From Janthinobacterium sp. GW456P (lineage in GTDB: Bacteria; Pseudomonadota; Gammaproteobacteria; Burkholderiales; Burkholderiaceae_D), in assembly GCF_002127655.1 (NCBI RefSeq), contig NZ_NEHB01000007.1, positions 94,291 through 130,698 on the forward strand: 36,408 nucleotides of DNA. The letters run 5' to 3'. Below, in pieces: positions 18,601-24,700 of the stretch (within the stretch, counting starts at the first letter, position 1; each line of letters opens with the position of its first letter). Below the pieces are notes generated by a model. It saw only the letters and a list, made by a program, of their open reading frames with translations, had not been told where the DNA came from and searched no databases. Position numbers and translations under genes: made by a program.

Positions 18601-19841
18601 ATGCCGGGCGAACTGCGCAGGTCGAACAGGCGCGAGCTGCCGTCGCGCGTGTCGTACAGTTTCAGGCCGCCCTTGGTGGCCAGCCACAGCTTGCCATTGC
18701 CCGCGTCGGCCACGGCGCGCACTTTCTTGTCCGCCAGCGCGCCCACGTCGCCGGGCGCGCGCGCCATGCGCGAAAAGCCGCCGCTGCCCAGGTCGACCCG
18801 GCTCACGCCGTTGTACCAGGAGCCGACCCAGAAAGTGCCGGCGCGGTCGCGGTACAAGGATGACAGCTGGTTGTCGGCGACGCTGAACTTGTCGCCCGTC
18901 TGGTGCCGGTACTGCAGGAAGGTGTCGCTGTCGGGCAGCCAGCGGAACAAGCCGTCGGCATTGCTGCCCAGCCAGACGGTGGCGTCGACATCCTGGTACA
19001 GGCTGGCCACGCGGATGGCCGAAAAGCCATGCTTCTCGCCAAAGCGCACGCGTGCCTGCGGCGCCTGGCCGGCGGCGCCCAGGCGCCAGCGCTCGGCGCC
19101 GGCCATGGTGCCGATCCACAGGTTCTGCTGGCGGTCGACCAGCAGCGACTGGATCACGTTGTACTTCGAGCCGGGCGTCGCGTCGACGGCGAAATGCTCG
19201 AAGCGCTCGCTGCCCGGTGCCAGCATGTCCAGGCCCGTTACCGTGCCGATCCACAGGCGCTGTTGCGCATCGAGCGCCAGCGCCTTGATTTCATTGTCGC
19301 CCAGGCTGTGCGGGTTGCCTGCTTCATGGTGCCAGGTGCGGAAGGCGCCGGTGGCGGGATCGAAATGCTGCAAGCCGTCCGAAGTGGCGATCCAGAAGCC
19401 GCGCGCGCCATCGTCGAGAATGGCGTGGATATGCCGGTTGCCGTTGCCGCGCTTGCTCTTTTCGGCCGGGACGTAATGGATGAAGGTCTGGCTGGCGGCG
19501 TCGAAGCGGTCCAGGCCATTGTCCGTGCCCACCCACAACTGGCCCTGGCTATCGACATGCAGCTCGCCGACCCAGTTGTCGGTCAGGCTGGTCTTGTCGC
19601 CCTCGATATTCTTGTAGACGACCATGCGGTAGCCATCATAGCGGCTCAGGCCGGACTGGCTGCCGAACCACATATAGCCTTGCCGGTCCTGGGCGATGGC
19701 CAGCACCGATTCCTGCGCCAGGCCCTGGTCGACGCTGAGCTGGTCGAAACGCAGGGTGGGCGCAGGCGCCGCCACGGCCCATCCGCCCGCCAGCAAAATT
19801 AACAGTAAGGCAACATCGCAAACACGTCGAAATACCCGCAC
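15612..19841 (-). CDS. Hybrid sensor histidine kinase with periplasmic propeller sensor (HTCS-like)
   Basis: 1409 residues. Signal segment 1-25; about 30-700 is a periplasmic two-component propeller of repeated WxGT/DxGLxRFD blades (e.g. GQLWVGTDNGLDRFD); 735-795 a Y_Y_Y-type domain (YVFRVKAANKDGVW); one membrane helix near 803-825; coiled coil; HisKA with His901 in SHEMRTPLAG; HATPase with VLVNLVGNAFKFT and GTGLGLAICRQ; receiver with Asp1194 in LILMDGRMPEMDG; Hpt with His1355 in LLHGLKGSAAYLD. All phosphorelay residues are intact. Such receptors sense carbohydrates or other periplasmic ligands; the ligand here is unknown. GTG start at 19841 with AGGA six bases before it. The downstream response regulator is the probable partner. 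Confidence 0.92.
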   Translation of the reverse strand: MRVFRRVCDVALLLILLAGGWAVAAPAPTLRFDQLSVDQGLAQESVLAIAQDRQGYMWFGSQSGLSRYDGYRMVVYKNIEGDKTSLTDNWVGELHVDSQGQLWVGTDNGLDRFDAASQTFIHYVPAEKSKRGNGNRHIHAILDDGARGFWIATSDGLQHFDPATGAFRTWHHEAGNPHSLGDNEIKALALDAQQRLWIGTVTGLDMLAPGSERFEHFAVDATPGSKYNVIQSLLVDRQQNLWIGTMAGAERWRLGAAGQAPQARVRFGEKHGFSAIRVASLYQDVDATVWLGSNADGLFRWLPDSDTFLQYRHQTGDKFSVADNQLSSLYRDRAGTFWVGSWYNGVSRVDLGSGGFSRMARAPGDVGALADKKVRAVADAGNGKLWLATKGGLKLYDTRDGSSRLFDLRSSPGMSRDEQVTTLYKAPDGTLWVGGSTGLHRFDPALGRFFTMRFAAGDPNSDTIRNIVSDRSGMLWVSTRGGVHRFDPVTKRFTTYRHDPADPNSLSDNMVRPVLEDSKGRLWIGSFHGLDLLDRASGRFRHFRHDPQDPQSLSHDEVHFLHEDKRGVLWVGTANGLNRMDADARGGIRFRRFLRKDGMADDAVASILGDDNEQLWLSTNSGITRLDMRSGLFRNYDSADGTVEGSYFDGAALRASDGTMYFGGFNGMTAFMPQDIHDNRVPPLVAVTELQIFNKPVAIGRGEFAHVLKKAIDHTRELVLTSRESVFSLEFAALHFAAPQRNMFAYRLEGFDQDWVMTDAGRRFATYTNLDAGNYVFRVKAANKDGVWNESGATLAITILPPFWKTWWFRTLMAVLLLGAVYGAYRQRVRALRRQQNELEKLVGERTAELQSKEIEVLAQSEKLAQVNSSLTKNEESLRQAKRKAEDATRQKSEFLANMSHEMRTPLAGVIGMLGFALRDEQLHDATREQILRGQANAQSLLVIINDLLDFSKIEAGKLSIENIDFALGAAIETVVTLFEEQAAARSIGFSIDFAPDLPPFVVGDPTRLRQVLVNLVGNAFKFTQRGGVSVCVERAGVASGSGGRRVNLIRFSVSDSGIGIDADAMARLFQKFEQADASTTRRYGGTGLGLAICRQLVELMEGEIEVASTPGQGSTFAFTLPLADGVAPPLVPQVALAPHSHQLRVLCAEDFPTNQIIIRVMLEELGHRVDVVANGMLAVAACVHTRYDLILMDGRMPEMDGATATRLIRVGGWPDQPVRDQELMIVALTANASEEDRSRYLGVGMDDFLSKPVDEAALHGLLARAIERQLQRGFMLPRMPSNAPRASARGQAELDALFGVAPAIPAAAPAQSGRGGELQRRIRVAFVADLEGRLRELDNALAAQDQDNAGRLLHGLKGSAAYLDETQLHMLCTEMEEAADGGRWTQVALHLPQLRALLAQIAVSGKEM

Positions 19842-19895
19842 AATCGTCCTGTCAAAAAAAACGCGAAAACTCCGGCAGCTGTTCCGGGGGCCGTC

Positions 19896-21065
19896 TCAAG
19901 AACCAAAAAACGCCAGTACATCGTCCTTGCGGGCCTGCGTATCGCGCTGTCCAAGACGGATCAGCTCGTTAGTATACGTCGATTCGAACAATAAATACGA
20001 TGCCAGCGCCGCGCCGCGCGCTTCGGCCGCGCCGATGCCCGACAACATGGTGCGGATGGGACGCGGCAAACTGCCGATATGCCGGCTGGCGATGGCGTCG
20101 AGCCGCTCGGACGGCGCGATCACCAGCAGCTCCACCGGCCGCAAGGCCGTCTTGCCCAGCAGCTCGGGCGGCAGCATCGACAGGGTCAGGTTGATGCGGT
20201 TCAGGCGCTCGATGTCGACGGCCAGACCATCGAGGAAGATCGACGACAGCGCGTGGCCGGCGATCTGCGCCAGGCTCGGGTAGCGCGCCGCTTCGGACGC
20301 GGCGGGCGCCGGTTCCGTCATGCGTCCCGCCCCCACCACCAGCACCTTGTTCGCGCCCAGGTGGATCGCCGGCGAGATCGGCGCCAGCTGGCGCATGGAG
20401 CCGTCACCGCAGTATTCGCGCTGGCCGCCCACGTACAAGGGCACGGCGGGGAAGATGAAGGGGATGGCGGCCGAGGCGAGCAAGTGTTCCACGCCGATCT
20501 GGTCGGGCAAGGCCAGGCGCTGCGTGCGCACCCAGGGCGCGATATCCCCGGCCGTCTGGTAAAACGTCATGTGGCGGCTGCCCGAATACGACGACGCCGT
20601 CACGGCCAGCGCATGCAGCAGGCCGTCGGCCAGCGCGGCATCGAGGCGCGGCAGGTCGAGCATGCGGTGCAGCAGGCTGACCAGCGGAGTATTGTCGAGC
20701 AGGGAATTGGGCGGCGACGCATGCCACTGGCGCAGCAGCCAGCCGAACGACAGCAAGGACAGCCAGCGCGCGCCCGAGCGGATCACGCCCAGCGAATCGG
20801 CCCGATACACTTGCTCGACCTCGATGTGCTGCCACACGTCGAGCAGCTTTTGCACGCCTTCGCCGAAGTTGTCGGCACGGCAGGCCAGCGCCGTGGCGTT
20901 GATGGCGCCGGCCGAGGTGCCGCAGATGATGTCGAACGGGTTGCGCGCCGGCGCCCAGCCCGCTTCCCACAGAATCGCCGAAATCGCCTGCAGCACGCCC
21001 ACCTGGTAGGCGGCACGGGCGCCTCCTCCCGTGAGTATCAAGCCTGTTTTATTTTGCATTCCCAT
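19896..21065 (-). CDS. Patatin-like phospholipase family protein
   Basis: 389-residue cytoplasmic patatin/RssA-type protein. Oxyanion motif GGGAR at 13-17, nucleophile elbow GTSAG with Ser51, and catalytic Asp221 in GDGSMRQ (the DG dyad). It would be a Ser-Asp lipid acyl hydrolase. After the core there is a long C-terminal part (LLVIAPSERLDAIASRHIG and onward) common in the proteobacterial subgroup. No signal peptide. It sits 54 bp ahead of the kinase gene and 40 bp after ggt, all leftward; no terminator was seen between ggt and this gene. Two possible start ATGs (21065, 21059). Confidence 0.9.
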   Translation of the reverse strand: MGMQNKTGLILTGGGARAAYQVGVLQAISAILWEAGWAPARNPFDIICGTSAGAINATALACRADNFGEGVQKLLDVWQHIEVEQVYRADSLGVIRSGARWLSLLSFGWLLRQWHASPPNSLLDNTPLVSLLHRMLDLPRLDAALADGLLHALAVTASSYSGSRHMTFYQTAGDIAPWVRTQRLALPDQIGVEHLLASAAIPFIFPAVPLYVGGQREYCGDGSMRQLAPISPAIHLGANKVLVVGAGRMTEPAPAASEAARYPSLAQIAGHALSSIFLDGLAVDIERLNRINLTLSMLPPELLGKTALRPVELLVIAPSERLDAIASRHIGSLPRPIRTMLSGIGAAEARGAALASYLLFESTYTNELIRLGQRDTQARKDDVLAFFGS

Positions 21066-21105
21066 GCCGGCAGATTAGCAGGGTCTGGATGCTTTGTGGA
21101 AAAGA

Positions 21106-22881
21106 TTAGTCCCCCCGAACCATGCCTTCGCGCCGCGGATCGGCCCCGCCAAACCAGAAATCCTTGCCATGCGCATTCAGGCGCATGATGCCCTGCAGGC
21201 CGGAATTCTGTTCGATCACGCGCACCTCGTGGCCCATGGCCCGCAGCGCCTCGACCTGGGCGGACGGCGCGCGGCCCTTTTCCAGTTCCGTCGGACCGTT
21301 GCGGCTGCCGAAGTTCGGCAGGCTGATCGCCTGCTGCACGTTCAAGCCCCAGTCCATGGTGCCGACCAGCACCTTGGCGACATAATTGATGATGGACGAG
21401 CCGCCGGGCGAACCCGTGGCCAGCACCAGCTTGTGCGTGCCCTTCTCGAACACGAGGGTGGGCGACATGGCGCTGCGCGGGCGCTTGCCCGCTTCGACCC
21501 GGTTGGCGATCGGGCCGTCCGCATCGCGCGAATCGAACGAGAAATCCGTCAGCTGGTTATTGAGCAAAAAACCGTCGACCATCTGGCGCGAACCGAACGC
21601 GTCTTCCACGCTGGTGGTCATCGACAGGCCGCCGCCGAAGGCGTCCACGGCCACCAGGTGCGAGGTCGACGGGCGCTGCAAGGCGTTGTCCATGCCCCAC
21701 GCCACCTGCATGCCGGGCGGCGTGCCGGGCAAGGCTTTACCCATGGATTTGTCGCCGATCAGCGAGGCGCGCTGCGCCAGGTAGGTTTTGTCGAGCATCG
21801 AGGCGATGCCCTTGCCCGGCAGCGGCACGAAATCCGTGTCGGCCACGTAGCGGTTGCGGTCCGCGTAGGCCAGGCGCCCCGCTTCCGAGAACAGATGAAT
21901 CGCCTGCGCATCGGGCACGCCGTCGATGGGCCGGTACGGGGCGATATCCTTGACTTCCAGGATGCCCAGCATCTGCGCGATGGCGATGCCGCCCGACGAT
22001 GGCGGCGGCATGCCGCACACGGTCCAGGCCTTGTAATCGCTGCAGACGGGCTCGCGCACCTTGGCCTTGTAGCCGGCGATGTCCTGCGCCGTCAGCTTGC
22101 CCGGATTGGTCGGGTGCGACGCCACCTTGGCGGCGATATCGCGCGCGATGCGGCCATTATAAAAAGCGTCGGCGCCGCCGCGGGCGATCTCGCGCAAGGT
22201 GCGCGCCAGCTGCGGATTTTTCAGCACGTGACCGACGGGCCAGGCCTTGCCCTCGCCGTCATAGAAATAGGCGGCGGCGACGGGGTCGCGCTTCAGGGCC
22301 TGGTCCCAGTTCAGCAAGCCGTTGAGGCGCTGGCTGACGGGAAAGCCGCCGTGCGCCAGCTTGATGGCGGGGCCGAACAGGGTCGCCCACGGCAGCTTTC
22401 CATGCTCCTTGTGCGCCAGCTCCAGCATGCGCAGCACGCCCGGCGCGCCCACGGAACGCCCGCCCACCACGCCCGTGGCGCGCGAAACGGGGCTGCCGTC
22501 CGCATTCTGGAACAGGTGTTCATCGGCGCCAGCAGGCGCCGTTTCGCGCCCGTCGAAGGCCTGCACGCCCTTGGCCGTCGAATACAGCAAGAAGGCGCCG
22601 CCGCCGATGCCCGACGATTGCGGCTCGACCAGGGTCAGCACCAGCTGCGTGGCGATGGCCGCGTCGATGGCGCTGCCGCCCTGTTTCAGCATCTGGTAGC
22701 CGGCATCGGCGGCCAGCGGATTGGCGGCGGCGACCATGAATTTCTGCGCCGCCCAGCCACTTTTTTCCGCATACGCGGTGGCGATTTCCGGCGCCTTCTG
22801 CGGCACTTCGGCAAATACGGGACTGGCGGCCAACGCCCCCAGCAAGGTCAGGCTCAGCGCCAGCGGCTTCAATGCGATCAT
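21106..22881 (-). CDS. ggt: Gamma-glutamyltransferase
   Basis: 591-residue precursor with signal peptide 1-about 24 (ALSLTLLGALAASPVFA). Ntn-hydrolase autocleavage site: Thr406 in RPSTSHLVAVDAFGG becomes the N-terminal nucleophile of the small subunit. Other motifs: SGGSAIDAAIAT-type region (QGGSAIDAAIATQLVL), SSGIGGGAFLL, MPPPSSGG and the GSPGGSSII oxyanion region. The enzyme hydrolyses or transfers gamma-glutamyl groups, e.g. from glutathione, in the periplasm. CGGAGA before ATG 22881 sets the start. An intrinsic terminator on the same strand ends only a dozen bases upstream of this start, leaving no room for a separate promoter after it (see the terminator entry). Confidence 0.93.
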   Translation of the reverse strand: MIALKPLALSLTLLGALAASPVFAEVPQKAPEIATAYAEKSGWAAQKFMVAAANPLAADAGYQMLKQGGSAIDAAIATQLVLTLVEPQSSGIGGGAFLLYSTAKGVQAFDGRETAPAGADEHLFQNADGSPVSRATGVVGGRSVGAPGVLRMLELAHKEHGKLPWATLFGPAIKLAHGGFPVSQRLNGLLNWDQALKRDPVAAAYFYDGEGKAWPVGHVLKNPQLARTLREIARGGADAFYNGRIARDIAAKVASHPTNPGKLTAQDIAGYKAKVREPVCSDYKAWTVCGMPPPSSGGIAIAQMLGILEVKDIAPYRPIDGVPDAQAIHLFSEAGRLAYADRNRYVADTDFVPLPGKGIASMLDKTYLAQRASLIGDKSMGKALPGTPPGMQVAWGMDNALQRPSTSHLVAVDAFGGGLSMTTSVEDAFGSRQMVDGFLLNNQLTDFSFDSRDADGPIANRVEAGKRPRSAMSPTLVFEKGTHKLVLATGSPGGSSIINYVAKVLVGTMDWGLNVQQAISLPNFGSRNGPTELEKGRAPSAQVEALRAMGHEVRVIEQNSGLQGIMRLNAHGKDFWFGGADPRREGMVRGD

Positions 22882-22893
22882 GGATTCTCCGAT

Positions 22894-22930
22894 AAAAAAA
22901 GGGCGCACAGCCAGGCAAGGCCGTACGCCC
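22894..22930 (-). terminator. Intrinsic terminator immediately upstream of ggt
   Basis: On the minus strand GGGCGTACGGCC and GGCTGTGCGCCC form a 12-bp stem (two G-U pairs) around TTGCCT, followed directly by seven T residues. It lies between the SDR gene and ggt. Because the T-run is within the ggt leader, next to its ribosome binding site, any ggt transcript beginning upstream must read through it; attenuation is possible. Confidence 0.75.
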
Positions 22931-22976
22931 CATACGGGGGTATCCTACATCAAATGCCCATTAGGGGACTGCCTTC

Positions 22977-23095
22977 GTAAGAGTGCCTGGCGATGTCCAG
23001 GGCTAGGCGCGAGGCCGAAGACAGTACGAATAGTACAAAGCATGGCAAGCCCGGGCCATGCAGCAACGCCCTGGGCATTGTCCAGGTGCTCTTAC
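22977..23095 (-). repeat. Long imperfect inverted repeat overlapping the SDR stop codon
   Basis: Arms 22977-23003 and 23068-23095 are complementary over about 27 bp; the few differences are mostly G-U pairs in RNA plus one bulge. Arm ends read GTAAGAG and CTCTTAC. The 64-nt interior holds further small inverted repeats (GCATGGC/GCCATGC and GTAC-N5-GTAC). The stop codon of the SDR gene (23092-23094) is inside one arm. Could be a mobile palindromic element or a structured 3'/5' UTR. Confidence 0.7.
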
Positions 23096-23850
23096 TTTGG
23101 CTGCATGCGGATGGCGCCGTCCAGGCGTATCGTTTCGCCATTGAGCATGACGTTTTCCACGATGGCTTTCACCAGTTGCGCGTATTCGCCGGGCTTGCCC
23201 AGGCGCGATGGGAACGGCACCATCTTGCCCAGCGCATCCTGCACTTCGGCCGGCATGCCGAGCAGCATGGGCGTTTCGAAAATGCCGGGCGCCACCGTCA
23301 TCACGCGGATGCCGTTGCGCGACAGGTCGCGCGCCATCGGCAGGGTCAGGCCCACCACGGCCGCCTTCGACGAGGCGTAGGCCGCCTGGCCGATCTGGCC
23401 ATCGTAGGCCGCCACGGACGCCGTGTTGATGATGATGCCACGCTCGCCTTCCGCCGTCGCGTCCTGTTTCGCCATGGCGTCGGCCGCCAGGCGGCACATA
23501 TTGAACGTGCCGACCAGGTTGATGTTGACGACTTTCTGGAACAGGGCCAGCGGGTGCGGGCCATCCTTGCCCACGGTTTTCACGGCCGGCGCCACGCCGG
23601 CGCAGTTGACCAGGCCGCGCAAGGTACCGAGCTTGGTGGCCGCAGCCACCACGGCCAGGCCGTCCTCTTCCGACGTCACGTCGCACTGCACGAACACGCC
23701 GTTCAGTTCAGCGGCCAGCGCCTGGCCCGCCTCCGTCTGCACGTCGGCCAGCACGACCTTGCCGCCGGCCGCCGTCAGCATGCGCGCCGTGGCCGCGCCC
23801 AGTCCCGATGCGCCGCCCGTGATGATGAATACATTGTCCTGAATCTGCAT
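23092..23850 (-). CDS. SDR family 3-hydroxyacyl-CoA dehydrogenase (type II-like)
   Basis: 252-residue short-chain dehydrogenase with TGGASGLG at 11-18, LADVQ acidic end of beta2 (NAD preference), CDVTSEEDG, NCAGVAPA, NTASVAAYDGQIGQAAYASSK with Tyr158/Lys162, and APGIFETPM. The motif set closely follows HSD17B10/type II 3-hydroxyacyl-CoA dehydrogenases, which oxidise 2-methyl-3-hydroxybutyryl-CoA and other 3-hydroxyacyl-CoAs in isoleucine and fatty acid breakdown. AGGAGA before ATG 23850 sets the start. A perfect 20-bp palindrome lies 60 bp upstream, suggesting control by a fatty-acid or branched-chain amino-acid catabolism regulator. The 3' end overlaps a long inverted repeat. Confidence 0.88.
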   Translation of the reverse strand: MQIQDNVFIITGGASGLGAATARMLTAAGGKVVLADVQTEAGQALAAELNGVFVQCDVTSEEDGLAVVAAATKLGTLRGLVNCAGVAPAVKTVGKDGPHPLALFQKVVNINLVGTFNMCRLAADAMAKQDATAEGERGIIINTASVAAYDGQIGQAAYASSKAAVVGLTLPMARDLSRNGIRVMTVAPGIFETPMLLGMPAEVQDALGKMVPFPSRLGKPGEYAQLVKAIVENVMLNGETIRLDGAIRMQPK

Positions 23851-23910
23851 AAAATCTCCTGAGTGATAAGAGCCGTGTTCCCGGCGCCTGATGGTTGCAT
23901 GGTGCCATAG

Positions 23911-23930
23911 TTACGTTTACGTAAACGTAA
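23911..23930. promoter_or_regulatory. Perfect 20-bp palindromic operator candidate
   Basis: TTACGTTTAC-GTAAACGTAA is a perfect 20-bp palindrome in the intergenic region 61-80 bp upstream of the SDR start. Its ACGTnnACGT core resembles sites of the MerR-type regulator LiuR of branched-chain amino-acid degradation, from memory of regulon studies; this is inference. The small secreted protein gene at 24000-24422 ends 70 bp away, so the site most likely serves the SDR gene. Confidence 0.65.
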
Positions 23931-23999
23931 TGTCGGCGACAATTGTAGCCACTTTTGTGCGTACCGAGCGAAAACTTGCAGCGCCAGCGTATGGCCGGC

Positions 24000-24422
24000 T
24001 TAAAAACACTGGATAAAAGCGCCGTTGCGGTGGCAAATGCGCCCGTTCGCATCGAGCGTGGCGTTGCCCGCGCCGTTGTAGCGCGCGCCGGCCGCATCGC
24101 GGCATCCGCCCGTGTCGCAGGCACCGATGGGCTGCGGCGCACGCGGCATGGGCGCGGCCGGGCTGGGCGGCAGGGGTGCCATGGGCACGACCGGTGGCAC
24201 AGGCTGGGCCGGCATGCGGCCGATCACCTGCGCCACGGAACGGCGCGGCTGCACGGGCGGCGCCGGACGGCATGGTTCCACGGCCAGCTTGTTGCTGTCG
24301 CGCGGGTCGAGGCGGCACACGGGCAGTTCATCGGACGCAGCAGGTTCCTGCGCCCAGGCATGGCCGCCAGCGAGCACCAGGGCGCAGGCCAGCGCCAGTA
24401 GCGTTTTTATCATCGTCTTCAT
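24000..24422 (-). CDS. Small secreted proline- and cysteine-containing protein, unknown
   Basis: 140 residues. Signal peptide 1-about 24 (LLALACALVLAGGHAWA). The mature protein has a charged N-part (VCRLDPRDSNKLAVEPCRP), a proline-rich linker around 70-95 (PAQPVPPVVPMAPLPPSPAA) and a C-terminal Cys-rich module (IGACDTGGCRDAAGARYNG, then ICHRNGAFIQCF). Six cysteines in the mature part could make three disulfides in the periplasm. No family recognised. A normal signal peptide and clean stop support expression. Leftward; the plus-strand TonB receptor gene diverges from it, 278 bp away. Confidence 0.65.
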   Translation of the reverse strand: MKTMIKTLLALACALVLAGGHAWAQEPAASDELPVCRLDPRDSNKLAVEPCRPAPPVQPRRSVAQVIGRMPAQPVPPVVPMAPLPPSPAAPMPRAPQPIGACDTGGCRDAAGARYNGAGNATLDANGRICHRNGAFIQCF

Positions 24423-24580
24423 GCCGCCTCCCAGGCATCGATCTCATAACTTTCATTATTGGCACACGCCGTGCCAGATGCCAGCGCAGGTAACACTCTC
24501 ACGCTTGCAATGGCCATGCCCACGCTGTAACGGTGTTTTATTTCCTTTCAGCACTTTCCTTCTTGCCAGGATGGCATTAC

Positions 24581-24599
24581 AATAAGAACGATTCTTATT
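24581..24599 (+). promoter_or_regulatory. Fur box upstream of the TonB-dependent receptor
   Basis: AATAAGAA-CGA-TTCTTATT is a perfect inverted repeat of the iron-box type (runs of ATAAG/CTTAT, followed by TCTCATT that extends the GATAAT-like pattern). It lies 102 bp ahead of the receptor start codon in the 278-bp divergent interval, where Fur would repress under iron sufficiency. Confidence 0.8.
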
Positions 24600-24700
24600 C
24601 TCATTCGTAGAATGGGAGCGCAGTTTATTGCATTTTCAATCATTCATACCCGAGCCACCCGGAAGGCAGCCAGGAAAAAACACCATCCGGAAAGTTCACC

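Noticed and set aside
15525..18863. A 1112-codon open frame on the plus strand
   Set aside because: Antisense shadow of the hybrid kinase, which has intact domains over the same bases.
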